Of a DNA stretch of 64,000 nucleotides, positions 35,401 to 46,389 are shown piece by piece. Source of the DNA: Casuarina equisetifolia. Taxonomy: Eukaryota > Streptophyta > Magnoliopsida > Fagales > Casuarinaceae. The position numbers were made by a program, and so were the translations under genes. The notes below the pieces were generated by a model. It did no database searches, was not told the DNA's origin, and worked only from the letters and a program-made list of their open reading frames with translations. Every line of letters begins with the position of its first letter. Within the stretch, counting starts at the first letter, position 1. The DNA lies in the NCBI GenBank assembly GCA_028551475.1, contig CM052356.1, positions 11,497,884 through 11,561,883 on the forward strand, given 5' to 3'.

Positions 35401-37080
35401 TAATTAAGCTTTGAACTCCTAATATGATTAGGTTTTTTAATTATTAAAAAAACCCAATAACAATAAAATCTAATAACAATCATTCAAAGCCCAAGCCCAT
35501 CTTGACTCTCTTGATCTTGATATTATGATTTTGCCACATAGTAAGCATCAGGCTCTCCATGTTCATCTCTTTTCTCCTTGCCTTCTTGTGCTACATAAAC
35601 AAGATAAATTTAAGTAAATAAAGAGGAGTTCAAATGTTTTCTCACAATTATTAAAGTTATTTATTGCCTAAAATAGGTAAAATAACTCTATAAAAATAGA
35701 GTTATCATTAGTTCAGAACATCAACAGTGGTGAGGGCGTGGGTCCATGGAGCTATAAAGAAGGAATAATCACCTTTAAAGGCAAGGTATACTTACCTCCT
35801 AACTCACGTCTAATTTCTATAATAGTGAATGAAATGCATAATTGTGCTCATGAAGGGATAGAGAAGACTATAAAGAGGGTGAAAGCTATTTTTAATTGGA
35901 AGGGGATCAGAAAAAGTGTGGAACATATTGTTAGAAACTGTAAAGTGTGCCATATGAATAAACTATAAAATACCAAACCACCGGGACTTCTCCAACCCTT
36001 ACCAATTTTGGAGCAAATATGGGAAGATATATCCATGGATTTTATGGAGGGATTACCCAATTCATTTAGGAAGTCGATGCTCTTAGTTGTGATTGATCGC
36101 CTATCCAAGTTTGGACACTTTATACCCCTTACCCACCCTTATACAGTTGTTACAGTAGCCCAAGCTTTCTTTAACAACATATTCAACCTATATAGGATGC
36201 CTCGCTCTATTGTTTATGATCGTGATCTGTTATTCACTAGTAAATTCTGAAGAGAACTATTTAGGTTACAGAATACTCGATTTAATTTCTCCTCAACTTA
36301 TCATTCCCATATAGATAAGCATATGAAGGTGTTGAATAAAACTCTAGAAATGTATCTAAGTTGCGTGACAGGAGAACACCCAAAAAAGTGGGTTAGATGG
36401 CTGCCCTGGGTTTAATTTAACTATAACATAAGTTGGCATAATTCTACTCAGCACACTTCTTTTGAACTAGTGTATGGAAGAAGCCCTCCTTCATTTTTGA
36501 ATTATGTTAAGGGAACTGCAAAAGGTAGCAGCAGTAGATTAACTCTTAGAAGAAAGGAATGCAGTGCTGAATAGAATCAAAAGAAATTTACAAGCTGCTC
36601 AAGACTGGATGAAGAGGGTCTATGATAAAAAGAAAAGGGAAGTTGAATTTCAAGAAGGGGATTAGGTGCTAGTAAAGCTTCCCCAGTACAGGCAAGTTAT
36701 AGTTTTCCAATGAAGAAACCAAAAACTAAAACCTAAGTTCAGTGGTCCATACCAGGTGATTAGGAGAGTGGGGGCTATTGCCTATGAATTAGACTTGCCT
36801 GCTTTCTACTAAGATACATTCGGTATTCCATGTGTCTAAACTAAGGAAGTTCCATGGAGATCTAGAAGAAAGGTGGAATGAATGTGAAGATGAATTCCAG
36901 GATGCGTTGGAGGAGCTGGATGAAGAACCCCAACCTATGGTAATGCTGGAACGAAGACAGGGGGGTAAGAAAAGTGAGTTGTTAATCCATTGGAAGGGGA
37001 AATCTCCAACAGAAGCAACATGGGTGACTGCACAGGACCTTGCTAAAAAACATCCTAACTGGTATCAAAACCAGCCTTGA
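32484..37080 (+). pseudogene. Gypsy element 2 protease - RT - RNase H - integrase - chromodomain
   Basis: Protease (32484 on) has LIDSSSTYNFI, with Ser in place of the active-site Gly. Reverse transcriptase begins near 33192 ([18 protein letters not shown]) and keeps FFDDILVYS at about 33535-33553. A connection/RNase H part follows (33697-34440), ending in YKVGRENIVADGLSR. After the solo LTR (34435-35707) the integrase gives zinc-binding residues near 35830-35965 (NCKVCHMNKL) and the core [19 protein letters not shown] (36032 on). The C-terminal frame 36832-37080 (LERRQGGKKSELLIHWKG, then ATWV) looks like a chromodomain, which steers insertion in chromoviruses. Stops and shifts separate these blocks. 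Confidence 0.85.
34435..35707 (-). mobile_element. Solo LTR B, nested in gypsy element 2
   Basis: 1,273 bp in the orientation opposite to solo LTR A. Flanked by exact TTAGT copies (34430-34434, 35708-35712). Ends read TGATAACTC and CGAACA on the minus strand. The near-terminal hairpin is conserved (35682-35705). The host pol sequence continues on both sides. Confidence 0.9.
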
Positions 37081-37110
37081 GGACAAGATTGAAGTAAAGT
37101 GGGGAAAAAA

Positions 37111-37609
37111 TGTAACGGGCTGTAAATTATTGTGAACATTATGAACCTTTTCTTATTTTGTTATGTAAATTTATCTGATTGTTGGGCCGTTAGATAGAGA
37201 GAAATAGTGGGCTTGGGTTGGTAGGTAAGGTTGGGTATGAGTCGAAAGGTCAGCCCGAGGATTTGGTAGGTCGTTTTTGTAAGGGGAAAGGGTGTCGACG
37301 GGAGGGGTATCGAAAAAGTGGGGAGAATAGAGGGGTCTGGAACCTCTGGTCTTCAAAGGGCGAGTCGATGAGGGTTCCCGTATGAGCCCGATCGTGAATC
37401 TGTACTCTAGTTCATCTTGTATTCAATTTCGATTAGAAGGCATCTCTTTTCCTGTTGTTGTTGTCTTCCTATTGTAAAGCTCTCACAATTCCGCATACTA
37501 GCCGCCATAAGAAGATCCCATTTTGAGGGGCATTGGTTAAAGGCCCGATTACAAGGGCTCAAGCTAAGGCTCGGCAAATCCAGGAGGAGATAGAAGAAGG
37601 ACGTTATCA
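37111..37609 (+). repeat. 3' LTR of gypsy element 2
   Basis: 499 bp, TGTAACGGGCTG to GACGTTATCA, then the GAAAA target duplication. Differs from the 5' copy by substitutions and a few indels. Confidence 0.9.
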
Positions 37610-37614
37610 GAAAA

Positions 37615-39175
37615 TGACGACATTTATAGTGCAAACAGAATAAGAAAAGTTGATGGGCCTTGAAAGTTGATAACCCTTAATACATTTCTTATCGGAAATT
37701 CTATAACGAATTGTGCTGCGCCTCCACTTGCACCCCTCATTAATCGGTTGAGATTACTTCCATTAGGCTTCTATTTTTGACTGGGAATTCTATAAAGAAT
37801 AGTGCTGAGACTCCAATTGCACCCTTTATTAATTGGTTGAGATTATTTCTATTTGGATTCGGCGTATGGTGAGGGATTAATAAGTGGACGAAGCCAAATT
37901 GATCGCGTCGCTTTTCAATAATGGATCAGAGAACGAAAAGTTATGTTTCAAGTTATTAGAGCCTCATCCAATCTTGATCCATCTCCTAATACGAATTAAT
38001 CTGGCTTCGCTCACTTGCACACATTGTTTGATTGGCTGATTTTTATTTCGACATATCATCGAATAGTTTGTAGGCATCCGCAAGGATCCAATTAAATTGC
38101 CTATTTTGCTGATGAGTTAGATATTCTAGGACTCCGACAGTCATAAGTAGATTTTATAATTGTTAGGGGTGGAAGTATTGCACCACACATTAACAAGCAC
38201 ATAGATCAAACAACAAAGGTATACAAGGCTAAATTTAGAGTAGTTCGGACATTTACCAATTCATTCTTATTTTTTTTAAAAAAAATCATCAATAGAATTA
38301 CTAACATATGAGTTTTTTCTCTCTTGACTAACTACTCTTTTTATCATACTCTAGTTGTTTACTAGATTCTATAGCAACTTTAGCAATGGATTTCTCTACA
38401 ATTCAAGAGTCCTATAAATCTCTGGCACCATCCCTTTATGCACCAAACAGCCAAGCCATGCCAAGACACAAATTACTTGAATTGTCACGGTCTTGGTAGA
38501 TTCGTGCGGCACCGAGGTCTCAACAGAGATTTGGGTTAGTCTTTTAAGCTTTCAACAAACTACCTGAAAGCCGTAATGGGATAAATTAGTTAGTCCCGAG
38601 ACAAGTTTGTATAGAGATTGGTCATAAAACAAATAGCACACACAAACACAAATCTGAATATACATCTTTATTGAATCAAGGAATCATTCAAGTTACAAGC
38701 AAGTTAAGCAAACAAGCTACAAGCAACTAGACAAGACTCCCTACGACCAACAAGGTTACATTCTATACAAGGGTTGATTCGAGTTACAACACAAGCCAAT
38801 ATCTACAAATTCCACAAAACTCCTAAAAGAAGCCTAAGGAAAAGGTTATAATATTACCCTTATTACCTATTTTAATCTAAATATATCCTAGGACCAAAAA
38901 AGTACTATCAGCCTTACTAATTATGACAAATTACAACAATAACTTTACATTATTTTGGTTCATAGAAACTAAGCCTATCTTTCATCATTTTTTATTCACA
39001 AAGATAGAAGCAAAAGTCAATATCTTTAGTGATTCAAAAAACTTATCTCAATCAATTAGATGCAACTATATGCAGTCATTTTGGATTTTATCTCCAATCA
39101 AGCTCTTAAATCTATTTGGGGATAAATTAATGACGATACCACATAAATCAACTTCCCAATCTTACTGCACATCAA
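37615..39175. other. Intergenic DNA with an 89-bp tandem duplication
   Basis: Two diverged copies in tandem cover about 37693-37870 (AATTCTATAA at 37697 and 37786, period 89). A stretch near 38480-38720 resembles LTR sequence but no partner was found. No gene recognised. Confidence 0.4.
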
Positions 39176-39604
39176 TTGAGAGACTGTAAAAGCCTTAAAC
39201 CGTTGTTAAAGTCTCTACTCTCATGTGTGAGCTCTTTCAAAAGGATTAATTCTAGCTTATTGAATCTATCACGTGATATGATTCCAAATGATCCCGGTTT
39301 CTTATCCTCACTTGAGGTTTTAAAACTATCTAAAAATAAATTTAGGAGAATACCATGTTTCATCCAACCTGCCACGCTGTCTGAACTCTACTTGGATGAT
39401 TGCATCGAACTTCAAGTAGTGCAGAATTTACCATTGAGCTTAACGAAATTGGACTCACAGGAGGGCAATATTCCATTTGAAGTTCGTGATTGCTCTCTTG
39501 TGGCCGTCTGTTTTGGTTATGACAATAGGCCTTACGGGATCCCATATCGGGTGCTGCAAAGTGACTCGTTTGAATCCTCAGGAAGTCTCTCCTCCACTTT
39601 TTAA
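39176..39604 (+). pseudogene. Leucine-rich-repeat fragment of a TIR-NBS-LRR-type resistance gene
   Basis: A 142-codon frame shows LRR text typical of TIR-NBS-LRR immune receptors: SLEVLKLSKNKFRRIPCFI, LSELYLDDCIELQVVQNL, then PLSLTKLDSQ. The phrase LYLDDCIELQ followed by LPLSL is characteristic of the last repeats before the post-LRR domain in N-like proteins. No TIR, NB-ARC or P-loop is present anywhere in the window, and the frame ends at a stop 46 residues after the last repeat. This is therefore a detached 3' fragment, or an exon whose 5' partners are lost. Downstream DNA to about 40140 might hold a decayed post-LRR region, but I could not confirm motifs. Confidence 0.65.
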
Positions 39605-42600
39605 CATTTGCGTGTTGGGTTCTTGAAATTTAAAGCACTGTAATTCCCGTCTTTGTCTCCTTATTATAGTGGTATGAATTTCCAATAACGTTAGGCCTTG
39701 CTCTACCATCTGGAATCCAAACTGGTTTACTGGGAGAATCACTAGTTCCTTTAAAACAATTGAATGTCCAGGGCAATTGCATGATGATTGGTGGCATGGT
39801 TATGATTCATTAATTCCTCACGAAACTCATGAGAATAGGAGTTCAAAGTAATGGAATATTTGATCGCAGCACACGTACTCTTCCCTACTTTGTTTGTCGA
39901 TTTCAAGTCCATAAAGTTTGTTGTGCCCCGGAAGTCCCTTCTGTTGGTTCAAATGGATTTTGGGTGTTTATAGATGCTCTTTTCGTTTATGAAAGGAAGG
40001 ATTCTTGATTGCTGGCTTGACGTTCAGAGGACCACCTTGAGGCTTCAGTTGCGTCTTGGAATAATTATTTGCGGGGACGATCTATATATTGGAATAATTA
40101 TTTGGGGTTTTCTGAAGTTCTAAGTAGCATTTGTCCGCATGATTTGGTTTTAAAAGTGTAAGGAATACGAGATTTATATTATTTTTTAACATTATTTTTG
40201 ATGATTGATAAAATTTAAATCTTCAAAATGTATTTTACATGTAGAACATTCATGCCAAATAGAAATTAAATATAAGTTCTTTTATTTATAATATTTGCTT
40301 GTCAAAGAATATTATAAATGACCAAGGATTTATATTTGGAAATAACATCTTCATTCCTTAATTCTCGTGGGCTGAAAATATATTAATCTAGAATGCTTAT
40401 TTTTGGGCTAATCATGTACATTGTAAAAATATGTTTTGTTCTTAGGCTAAATGATTATTTGCAAGAAAAAGTGATGTGGGCTGAAATATGACCCAAACCC
40501 CTTATAAGCCCAAAAGTCCTTATTAAGTGAAACTCACCGTTTCACTTGGTCTCTTTTAACACACCAAAAACAAGTCTTTCTCCCCTAACGAAGACGCAGA
40601 GAAAAGCTTCTCTTCATCACTTTCTCTCTCACGGGTGAGATTTTCTCAACGGCTCTATTCTGACATTTCTCAACGGAAAAATTAGGTAACGGAAAGATCT
40701 TTAAGAGGTTTACTCCTCTAACGTTTTAGTAGGGTGAGTTTTTTTTTTTTTTTTTCTTTTTCTGTTTGTTTTTGCAGTGAAAAAGAAAAGAGCATAAACT
40801 GTTCATCATCGATTGGAAAGTTACAAAAGAAAAAGCTCTCTTTGCTCAACAATTACTCACTCATTTCTCACGATCTTGTGGTCAAAATAGCACTTGGAAA
40901 TTCAAGGTTTAGTTTATCGAGATTGAGTTTTGGAATTGAAGTTATCGGGCACTGTTCATATATACTGTTCACATAGTATAGGATATATACTGATTTGAGT
41001 TAATTTATGCGGTGGTTGTGTGATTATTCTTCATTATAAATCAAGCTTATCTTAGAATCTGTGTGGTGATTCTTGTAAGTTCGTTGCCAAGTTTTGTTGG
41101 TGAAATAGAAATCATTTGACTATCATGGAAATGGAGCATATTATGCATGCGTGTTATGATGCAGACAACATTTCACATTGCTAAGGAATAGATTAAGATT
41201 CTTATTGATATGATTATTAATTCTACCAATTTTAAGTTGGTTTCTAGGTTGTATAATAAGCCTTTTAACATGATATCAAAACTTAGATTCATCTTTAGCA
41301 CTCTTATGAGCTTCCATTATTTTGATTTCATGCATTTTTTGTATAATGTGGTACCACATAGGCTAGTTATTAACTCAAGAGGCATGTTACTGTAGTTAAG
41401 TTAAAGGTAGTTTCACCTACTATAAAGTTGATTTTGGGTTAAATAATAGGTCTCTTAACACTAACAAGCCTAAACTTGAGAAAATATGTTTGGCTCATAA
41501 TTCTTTGTCATTCAAAAGACCAATATTTATATGGGTGAAAATGAATAGATTTTTGGAACTTTATTGTTTCCTTGAAGTCTCTTAAATAATGTTGCATATA
41601 GTTTCTTAAACAAATTTCAATTTCAATTTCAATATTCCTATTTTATTAGGTGCCTTAGGTTCCAACATGAGCAAGAAAATAAAATAAGACACTTTAAAGA
41701 AGCATTCACATGTAAATATTTCATAACTCAAGGCATAAATAAAAAAATAAAGCTATAAAACTTGGAGTTATTATCAATAGAATCCAACTTTCTTGCCGCT
41801 AATGTCACATCACTAACCATGAAACCACCAAAAAAAAAAAATTTAACAAGCGAGAGAAGCTTGATCTACACAAATTACATAGCAAGAAAAGCAAGGAATA
41901 AGGTATCTTGGGGGATAAAATAAAAACTAGTAATGAACCAATTTTCACTTTCTTAATATTGTAGAGAAATTTTAAAAGTGCACTCTAACTTAGAAAAATG
42001 GCTCATATGAATTTTTTTTAAAATGCTTTTGTAAGCATGGATATTTGTGTTTAAGAGGAGACAACTAATAAAAGATTGAGAACCTTTCAACAATATCATA
42101 GCATATTGACACTAGATTTTGACATTTAATGCTTCTCCATGTGCCTTTTGTAACATTCTAACAAACATCCTACAATATTTAAACCTTTAAGGTTTTCTCC
42201 CCTAAAAACAATGCATTGTGCATTTTTCCATAGTTAAATCTTAATCATATGATTCTTTTGTTTCATCATTCTTGCTCTGCTAACACTAATTTGCCTTTAT
42301 AGCTTTTCATTGTACTTTTCAAGGCAACAGTAATTCACATTTTGTTGAATGGTGTCAAAGCTAGTAGGAAATAACATGGGAGTGAAAAAAAGAAAGAAGC
42401 CATTGGCATGCACTTCGGTAATCATAAGGATGAGCAACTCCATCATCACTACTATAAGTTTTTTAGTGGATTTTGTATCCATTATATTTAAGCATTTCCT
42501 TTGGAAATTCTTTTCCCTTCAAGATAAAAATTTCCATAAATAGTGGTTCTCTAAGCTTTACTACAATTATATAGCTTAAAACCATTCTAAATGAAATAGC

Positions 42601-43329
42601 ATTTAAAAATATTAGTTTATGATAATTGAATTTTGAAAGTGTGGAAGTATATTACTAAAGTTTTTTAGCCCTTAGCTAATGTTTTAGCTAAAGAGATGTC
42701 ACTTTATAAGAGTTATGTAAGAAATTAATACTTGGCTCCTAGTGGAAGTCCAATGTATGATAAAAAAATTAGTTTGAAAGAACATGTAATGAAGTGTGAT
42801 CTAATTTTAACAATTTATTAGTCTTTTACATCCAATCAAATTTTACATTAATATAATTACAAGCATATCGAAGTAAGTTACAAATAGAAGTGACATCTTA
42901 AAACACAACATTTTATAGAAAGATAAATGAATTAAAGTATATGCATTTATATTGTACCAAATAAGAAGAGGTACAGTAAATTGATAAAAATGAAATTCCA
43001 TGAGAATTAAAAACAATTAAATATTATCAAAAGGAAACGAGTTAGGATAAAAGCCCTTATTAATTCATCAAATAGTTATAAAATCAACTGAAAAGTTCTG
43101 TGGTGAGACATAGTTAATAATTTTCACATGAGTTAAAAAATTTCTTATTAACTTTTGTTTGTTTGAACACCGAATGATCAAATTGTACAGTGTATAACTC
43201 CTCAAGCAGTAAAAAAGTCAATTGTTTTCTTTTTAAGAGTTTAACCTTTTCTTTTCTTGAAGAATACAAACTCTCACTCTGTCAGCTGATGTAAGTTGAA
43301 ACCTCCCTTTGAGGTCGACGTCATTCGAG
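39605..43329. other. AT-rich intergenic DNA, no gene recognised
   Basis: Contains a pyrimidine-rich stretch near 40540-40680 and a T17 run (40739-40755). Together these look like a gene leader or LTR, but no coding region follows. Short frames at 40734, 41210 and 42349 have no motif. No element edges were found. Confidence 0.4.
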
Positions 43330-44384
43330 ATGGCAAAGTTCTTCCTTGCACTCTTTGTTTTCATTACACTACAGTCTCTAGTTGCTTCATTCTTTTCTAC
43401 GGCAATCTATAGTTTTGGTGACTCCATCTTGGATGCCGGGAACAACCGTTTCATGAAAAACTGGCCGTATGGATGAAGTTACTTCCCCAACGCCACCGGG
43501 AGGTTCACTAGTGGCAGAACAATTCCTGATTTCCTTTCCAAGTTCCTTGGAGTTCCTCTCCAACAGCCATACCTCGAGGCACGTCTTGCTGTCGCGAGTG
43601 GAACTGCAAAGAAATACCCAAGCAACGGAACCAACTTTGCTAGTGCTGGTAGTGGTGTCTTCAAGGGCACAAATAAGGCGTCGGGAGTAATACCACTTCA
43701 AAAGCAATTGCAACAATTTCAAACATTGGTAGAGAAAAATCAAATTAACAAAAGTTCAATTCCTCAGTCTTTCTTCCTCCTTGAGACCGGCTCAAACGAC
43801 ATACTCGACTATATTATAGTTCCAGCGGCGAAGCCAGATGCCTTTGTGAACAAAATGCTTTCTATTCTAACACACTTTGTTGAAGAGATCTATAAACTCG
43901 GTGCTTGACGGATTGTCTTGCTTGGTCTGGGACCTCTTGGGTGTGTTCCAGCCAGGATCATGTTGCCTGGTGCACCGAAGAGCACCTGTATGGAAAGTAT
44001 CAATAAAATCACCAAGAAGTATAATCATGGCTAGGAAATATTGGCTCAGCAAATTTTCTGGAAGTACCATGGTGCTGTTGGAACTTATGCTGCAGTTTAC
44101 GACATAGTTGAGTTTTTCCTGAAATTCCCATAAGCTATTGTTTTGCCGATGTATCTTCCGCATGCTGTGGTGGCGGAACACTTGGTGGCCAAGGGAAATG
44201 TGGCATGGGGAATTATGCGGTTTGTAAAAACCGGAATCAGTTCTTGTTTTGGGATTTTTTGCATCCAACAGAGCGTACCTTTGAGCTCGTCTCAAAGGCT
44301 TAATGGGGTGGAACTCTATCGGACATCAGGCCACATAATTCGAGGACTTTGGCTGATACCTTCCTCGTTGGTGTTAAAGTTTGA
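43330..44384 (+). pseudogene. GDSL esterase/lipase, intronless broken copy
   Basis: GDSL enzymes are secreted Ser esterases. This copy starts with a signal-like MAKFFLALFVFITLQSLVAS. Block I is FGDSILDAGNN (catalytic Ser), block II NGTNFASAGSG, block III ETGSNDILDY, and block V WDFLHPTERTF (Asp-His). All four blocks and near full length (about 350 codons) survive. Stops break it at TGA 43474, TGA 43906, TAG 44032 and TAA 44301, and a one-base shift occurs near 44130 (GFADV-type text CFADVSSACCGGGTLGGQG continues in the next frame). Coding sequence is continuous with no intron, whereas plant GDSL genes usually have four. A reverse-transcribed copy is therefore likely. At least the first two stops fit C-to-T change of an Arg codon. 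Confidence 0.88.
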
Positions 44385-44747
44385 AGTTTAGAAATTTGAT
44401 TTCAGTGTGTTAAAATCATTTAGAAACCGGGGGTTGGTTTTATATTATTTTCTGTATGTGTTGTGTGCTTCTTTTTGTTTCTTTTTTTGGGCTGTTTGTT
44501 TTATTAGAAACAGAAGTTTATAGGTGAGTTTTTGACTTTCCTCCCCGGTTTCTGTTTTTTTTTTTCCTGAAAAAGTACGGTCACTGATTTGCCTATCAGT
44601 GAAGGAGCAACGCAGAAGAAACCAAATGGCATAGGCACTGTAAACAAACTATAAAAGCATGGGTTTCAGTTTTAATCGAGTTTTGTATTCGTAGCAATCT
44701 TTGTTCATTAATAATTCCATAAAAAAAAATTTCCAACAATGTGCCAT

Positions 44748-44950
44748 CCCTATCCTCCAAAAATCTCTCTACTATATTACTTGTGACTCAATCAAATGTG
44801 GGATCCGTGATGGTGTTGCCTTAAACATTTCTCCAGTCCTTTTTAGAACGAACATTAGTCCAACATGATCCCTAGCATGGCACTTTGCATTTATGTAAGA
44901 AAAATGGTGGTAATTGTGTTAATAAATATTGTTCATATGTCTAGTAATTC
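44748..44950 (+). repeat. Dispersed repeat, copy 1
   Basis: Aligns with 56155-56402 in the same orientation (shared ATTACTTGTGACTC, AATGTGGGAT, TTAGTCCAACATGATCCC, AAAATGGTGGTAATTGTGTT). Both copies are preceded by an A tract. Element type not recognised. Confidence 0.75.
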
Positions 44951-45479
44951 TCTATAATCAATTATTGCTATTCAAAGTATTAAAGCCTATTTTCCACTGT
45001 TTGCTCAAAGCTTTTAGGAAAAACAAAAGAAGTTTAAAAAAATGCTTAATGGTTACTCATAATCTAAGCTAGGAATACTTTACAACTAAGAATATTTAGT
45101 GACGGAACAATTATGAAAAATGTTGGAAATAACACAATGAAATTACAAAAACAACGCGTTGAACCCAATAATAAGTACCAGTAAGCATAGCAGGGGATGT
45201 CTATCCCGTCCAATGTCAAGTCACGGTTGAAGATCACATTCCACCCACTTAGATGTTATTGATGTATCATCGTTCTTAGTTGTCTCTAAAACTGTTATTT
45301 CTATAAAAAAAAAAAAAATCGATTAGTGGAGTTCCAATGTGTACAAAAGCTAAAACATAGTCAAACTACACCATGGTATTAAACTAATTGCCCTTGGTTC
45401 AATGAAGTTTATGAATATGTGTAACGTCATCTAAAATAAATTTATTTGGCCTTTTTTTAATATTTTTTATTTATTACCA

Positions 45480-46110
45480 TTAGGTACCTTAAGAGTTGTC
45501 CAAGCCTTTACCTTAGATTTCCATCTTCATTCAAGTTGAACTTAAGGGCTTATTGTGATTGTGATTATAGTACATGTGTTAATGCACACATGTCAATACC
45601 TAACATGTTACCACAATCAATCTTATAATCATGTTCTTGTAAGGTGTGATTCATTTTAATTATTGTAATTATTTATTTCCCTTAGATAGAATAGGTTTCA
45701 AGCCTATAAGTATATGTCTAATATTGTACAGTTTATTATAGCTAAATATACAAGCAATTTGCTCAATTGTTGGCTTTCACTTTCACTATCTCATTTTCTA
45801 ATATGGTACCTAAGCCAATCTTTCCTAAAAATTAATTGCTTCTACCTTTTACCTAGCCATCAGTATTAGTTTAAAGTGCAAATTGTGCTTTTCTGTTTTT
45901 TTTTTCTTTTTAACTTGATTCACTCAAATTTTCTTTTTTCATTTTCTTGTTACCATCACACTTACAAAATTACCCTCGTCCTTTAACTTGAAACCTTAGT
46001 TGCCCTTCTTTTCGATATCTTGAAATTACCACTATAACCTTAGCTACCACTCCCAGTAACCGCCCAAACTCCTTTGCCATGGGCTACCTAGTGAGTAATG
46101 AATTTTGAAT
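45480..46110 (+). mobile_element. Ty1/copia debris: RNase H end, LTR-like part, leader-like part
   Basis: About 45485-45590 reads as copia RNase H (KLNLRAYCDCDYSTC), close to copia element 1 at 20040. Next comes a stretch with the LTR feel of that element (45590-45800, starting TGTCAATACC). After it lies pyrimidine-rich DNA (45890-46080) resembling the leader at 16330-16500 (AAATTACCCT, GAAACC-TAG). Edges are approximate and the LTR similarity is loose. Confidence 0.5.
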
Positions 46111-46295
46111 ATTGGAAAATTTTATCTTGATTTTTATTTCACTACAAACTCTAGGTAGCTTTAGATTGTAATACATGGTAAATGAGCCTTTAAGGAACTC
46201 TTTCTTAGTGTACTATCCTAAGCATATGGCAAATGTTTAGCGCTAGCCTCTTATTAATGTTGTGCCGTTAGAAAGAGAGGCATTTTTTCACAACT

Positions 46296-46343
46296 CCCCC
46301 CCCCCCCCCCCCCCCCCCCCCCCCACCCACCCCACCACAAAAC

Positions 46344-46377
<34 letters not shown>
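46296..46377 (+). repeat. Twin poly-C tracts (C29 and C32)
   Basis: C29 at 46296-46324 and C32 at 46346-46377, separated by 21 bases of C/A. Immediately followed by GGGG. A proline-rich frame across it is a composition artefact. Confidence 0.95.
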
Positions 46378-46379
<2 letters not shown>

Positions 46380-46389
46380 GGCACTCTCT

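Larger units (their letters stand above)
30664..37609 (+). mobile_element. Ty3/gypsy chromovirus 2, full length, decayed, split by a solo LTR
   Basis: LTRs at 30664-31147 and 37111-37609 and an exact GAAAA duplication (30659-30663, 37610-37614) define the element. The primer site TGGCATCGGAGC (31150-31161) resembles the initiator tRNA-Met type. The purine tract AAAGTGGGGAAAAAA (37096-37110) abuts the 3' LTR. The order is gag, protease, reverse transcriptase, RNase H, integrase, chromodomain-like end, as in plant chromoviruses. Solo LTR B interrupts it between RNase H and integrase. In-frame stops and frameshifts occur in most modules, and the protease and gag zinc-knuckle residues are altered, so it is not autonomous. 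Confidence 0.93.

Noticed and set aside
44721..44729. A9 tract as poly-A tail of the GDSL retrocopy
   Set aside because: The other copy of the adjacent dispersed repeat also has an A tract at the same relative place, so it probably belongs to that repeat.
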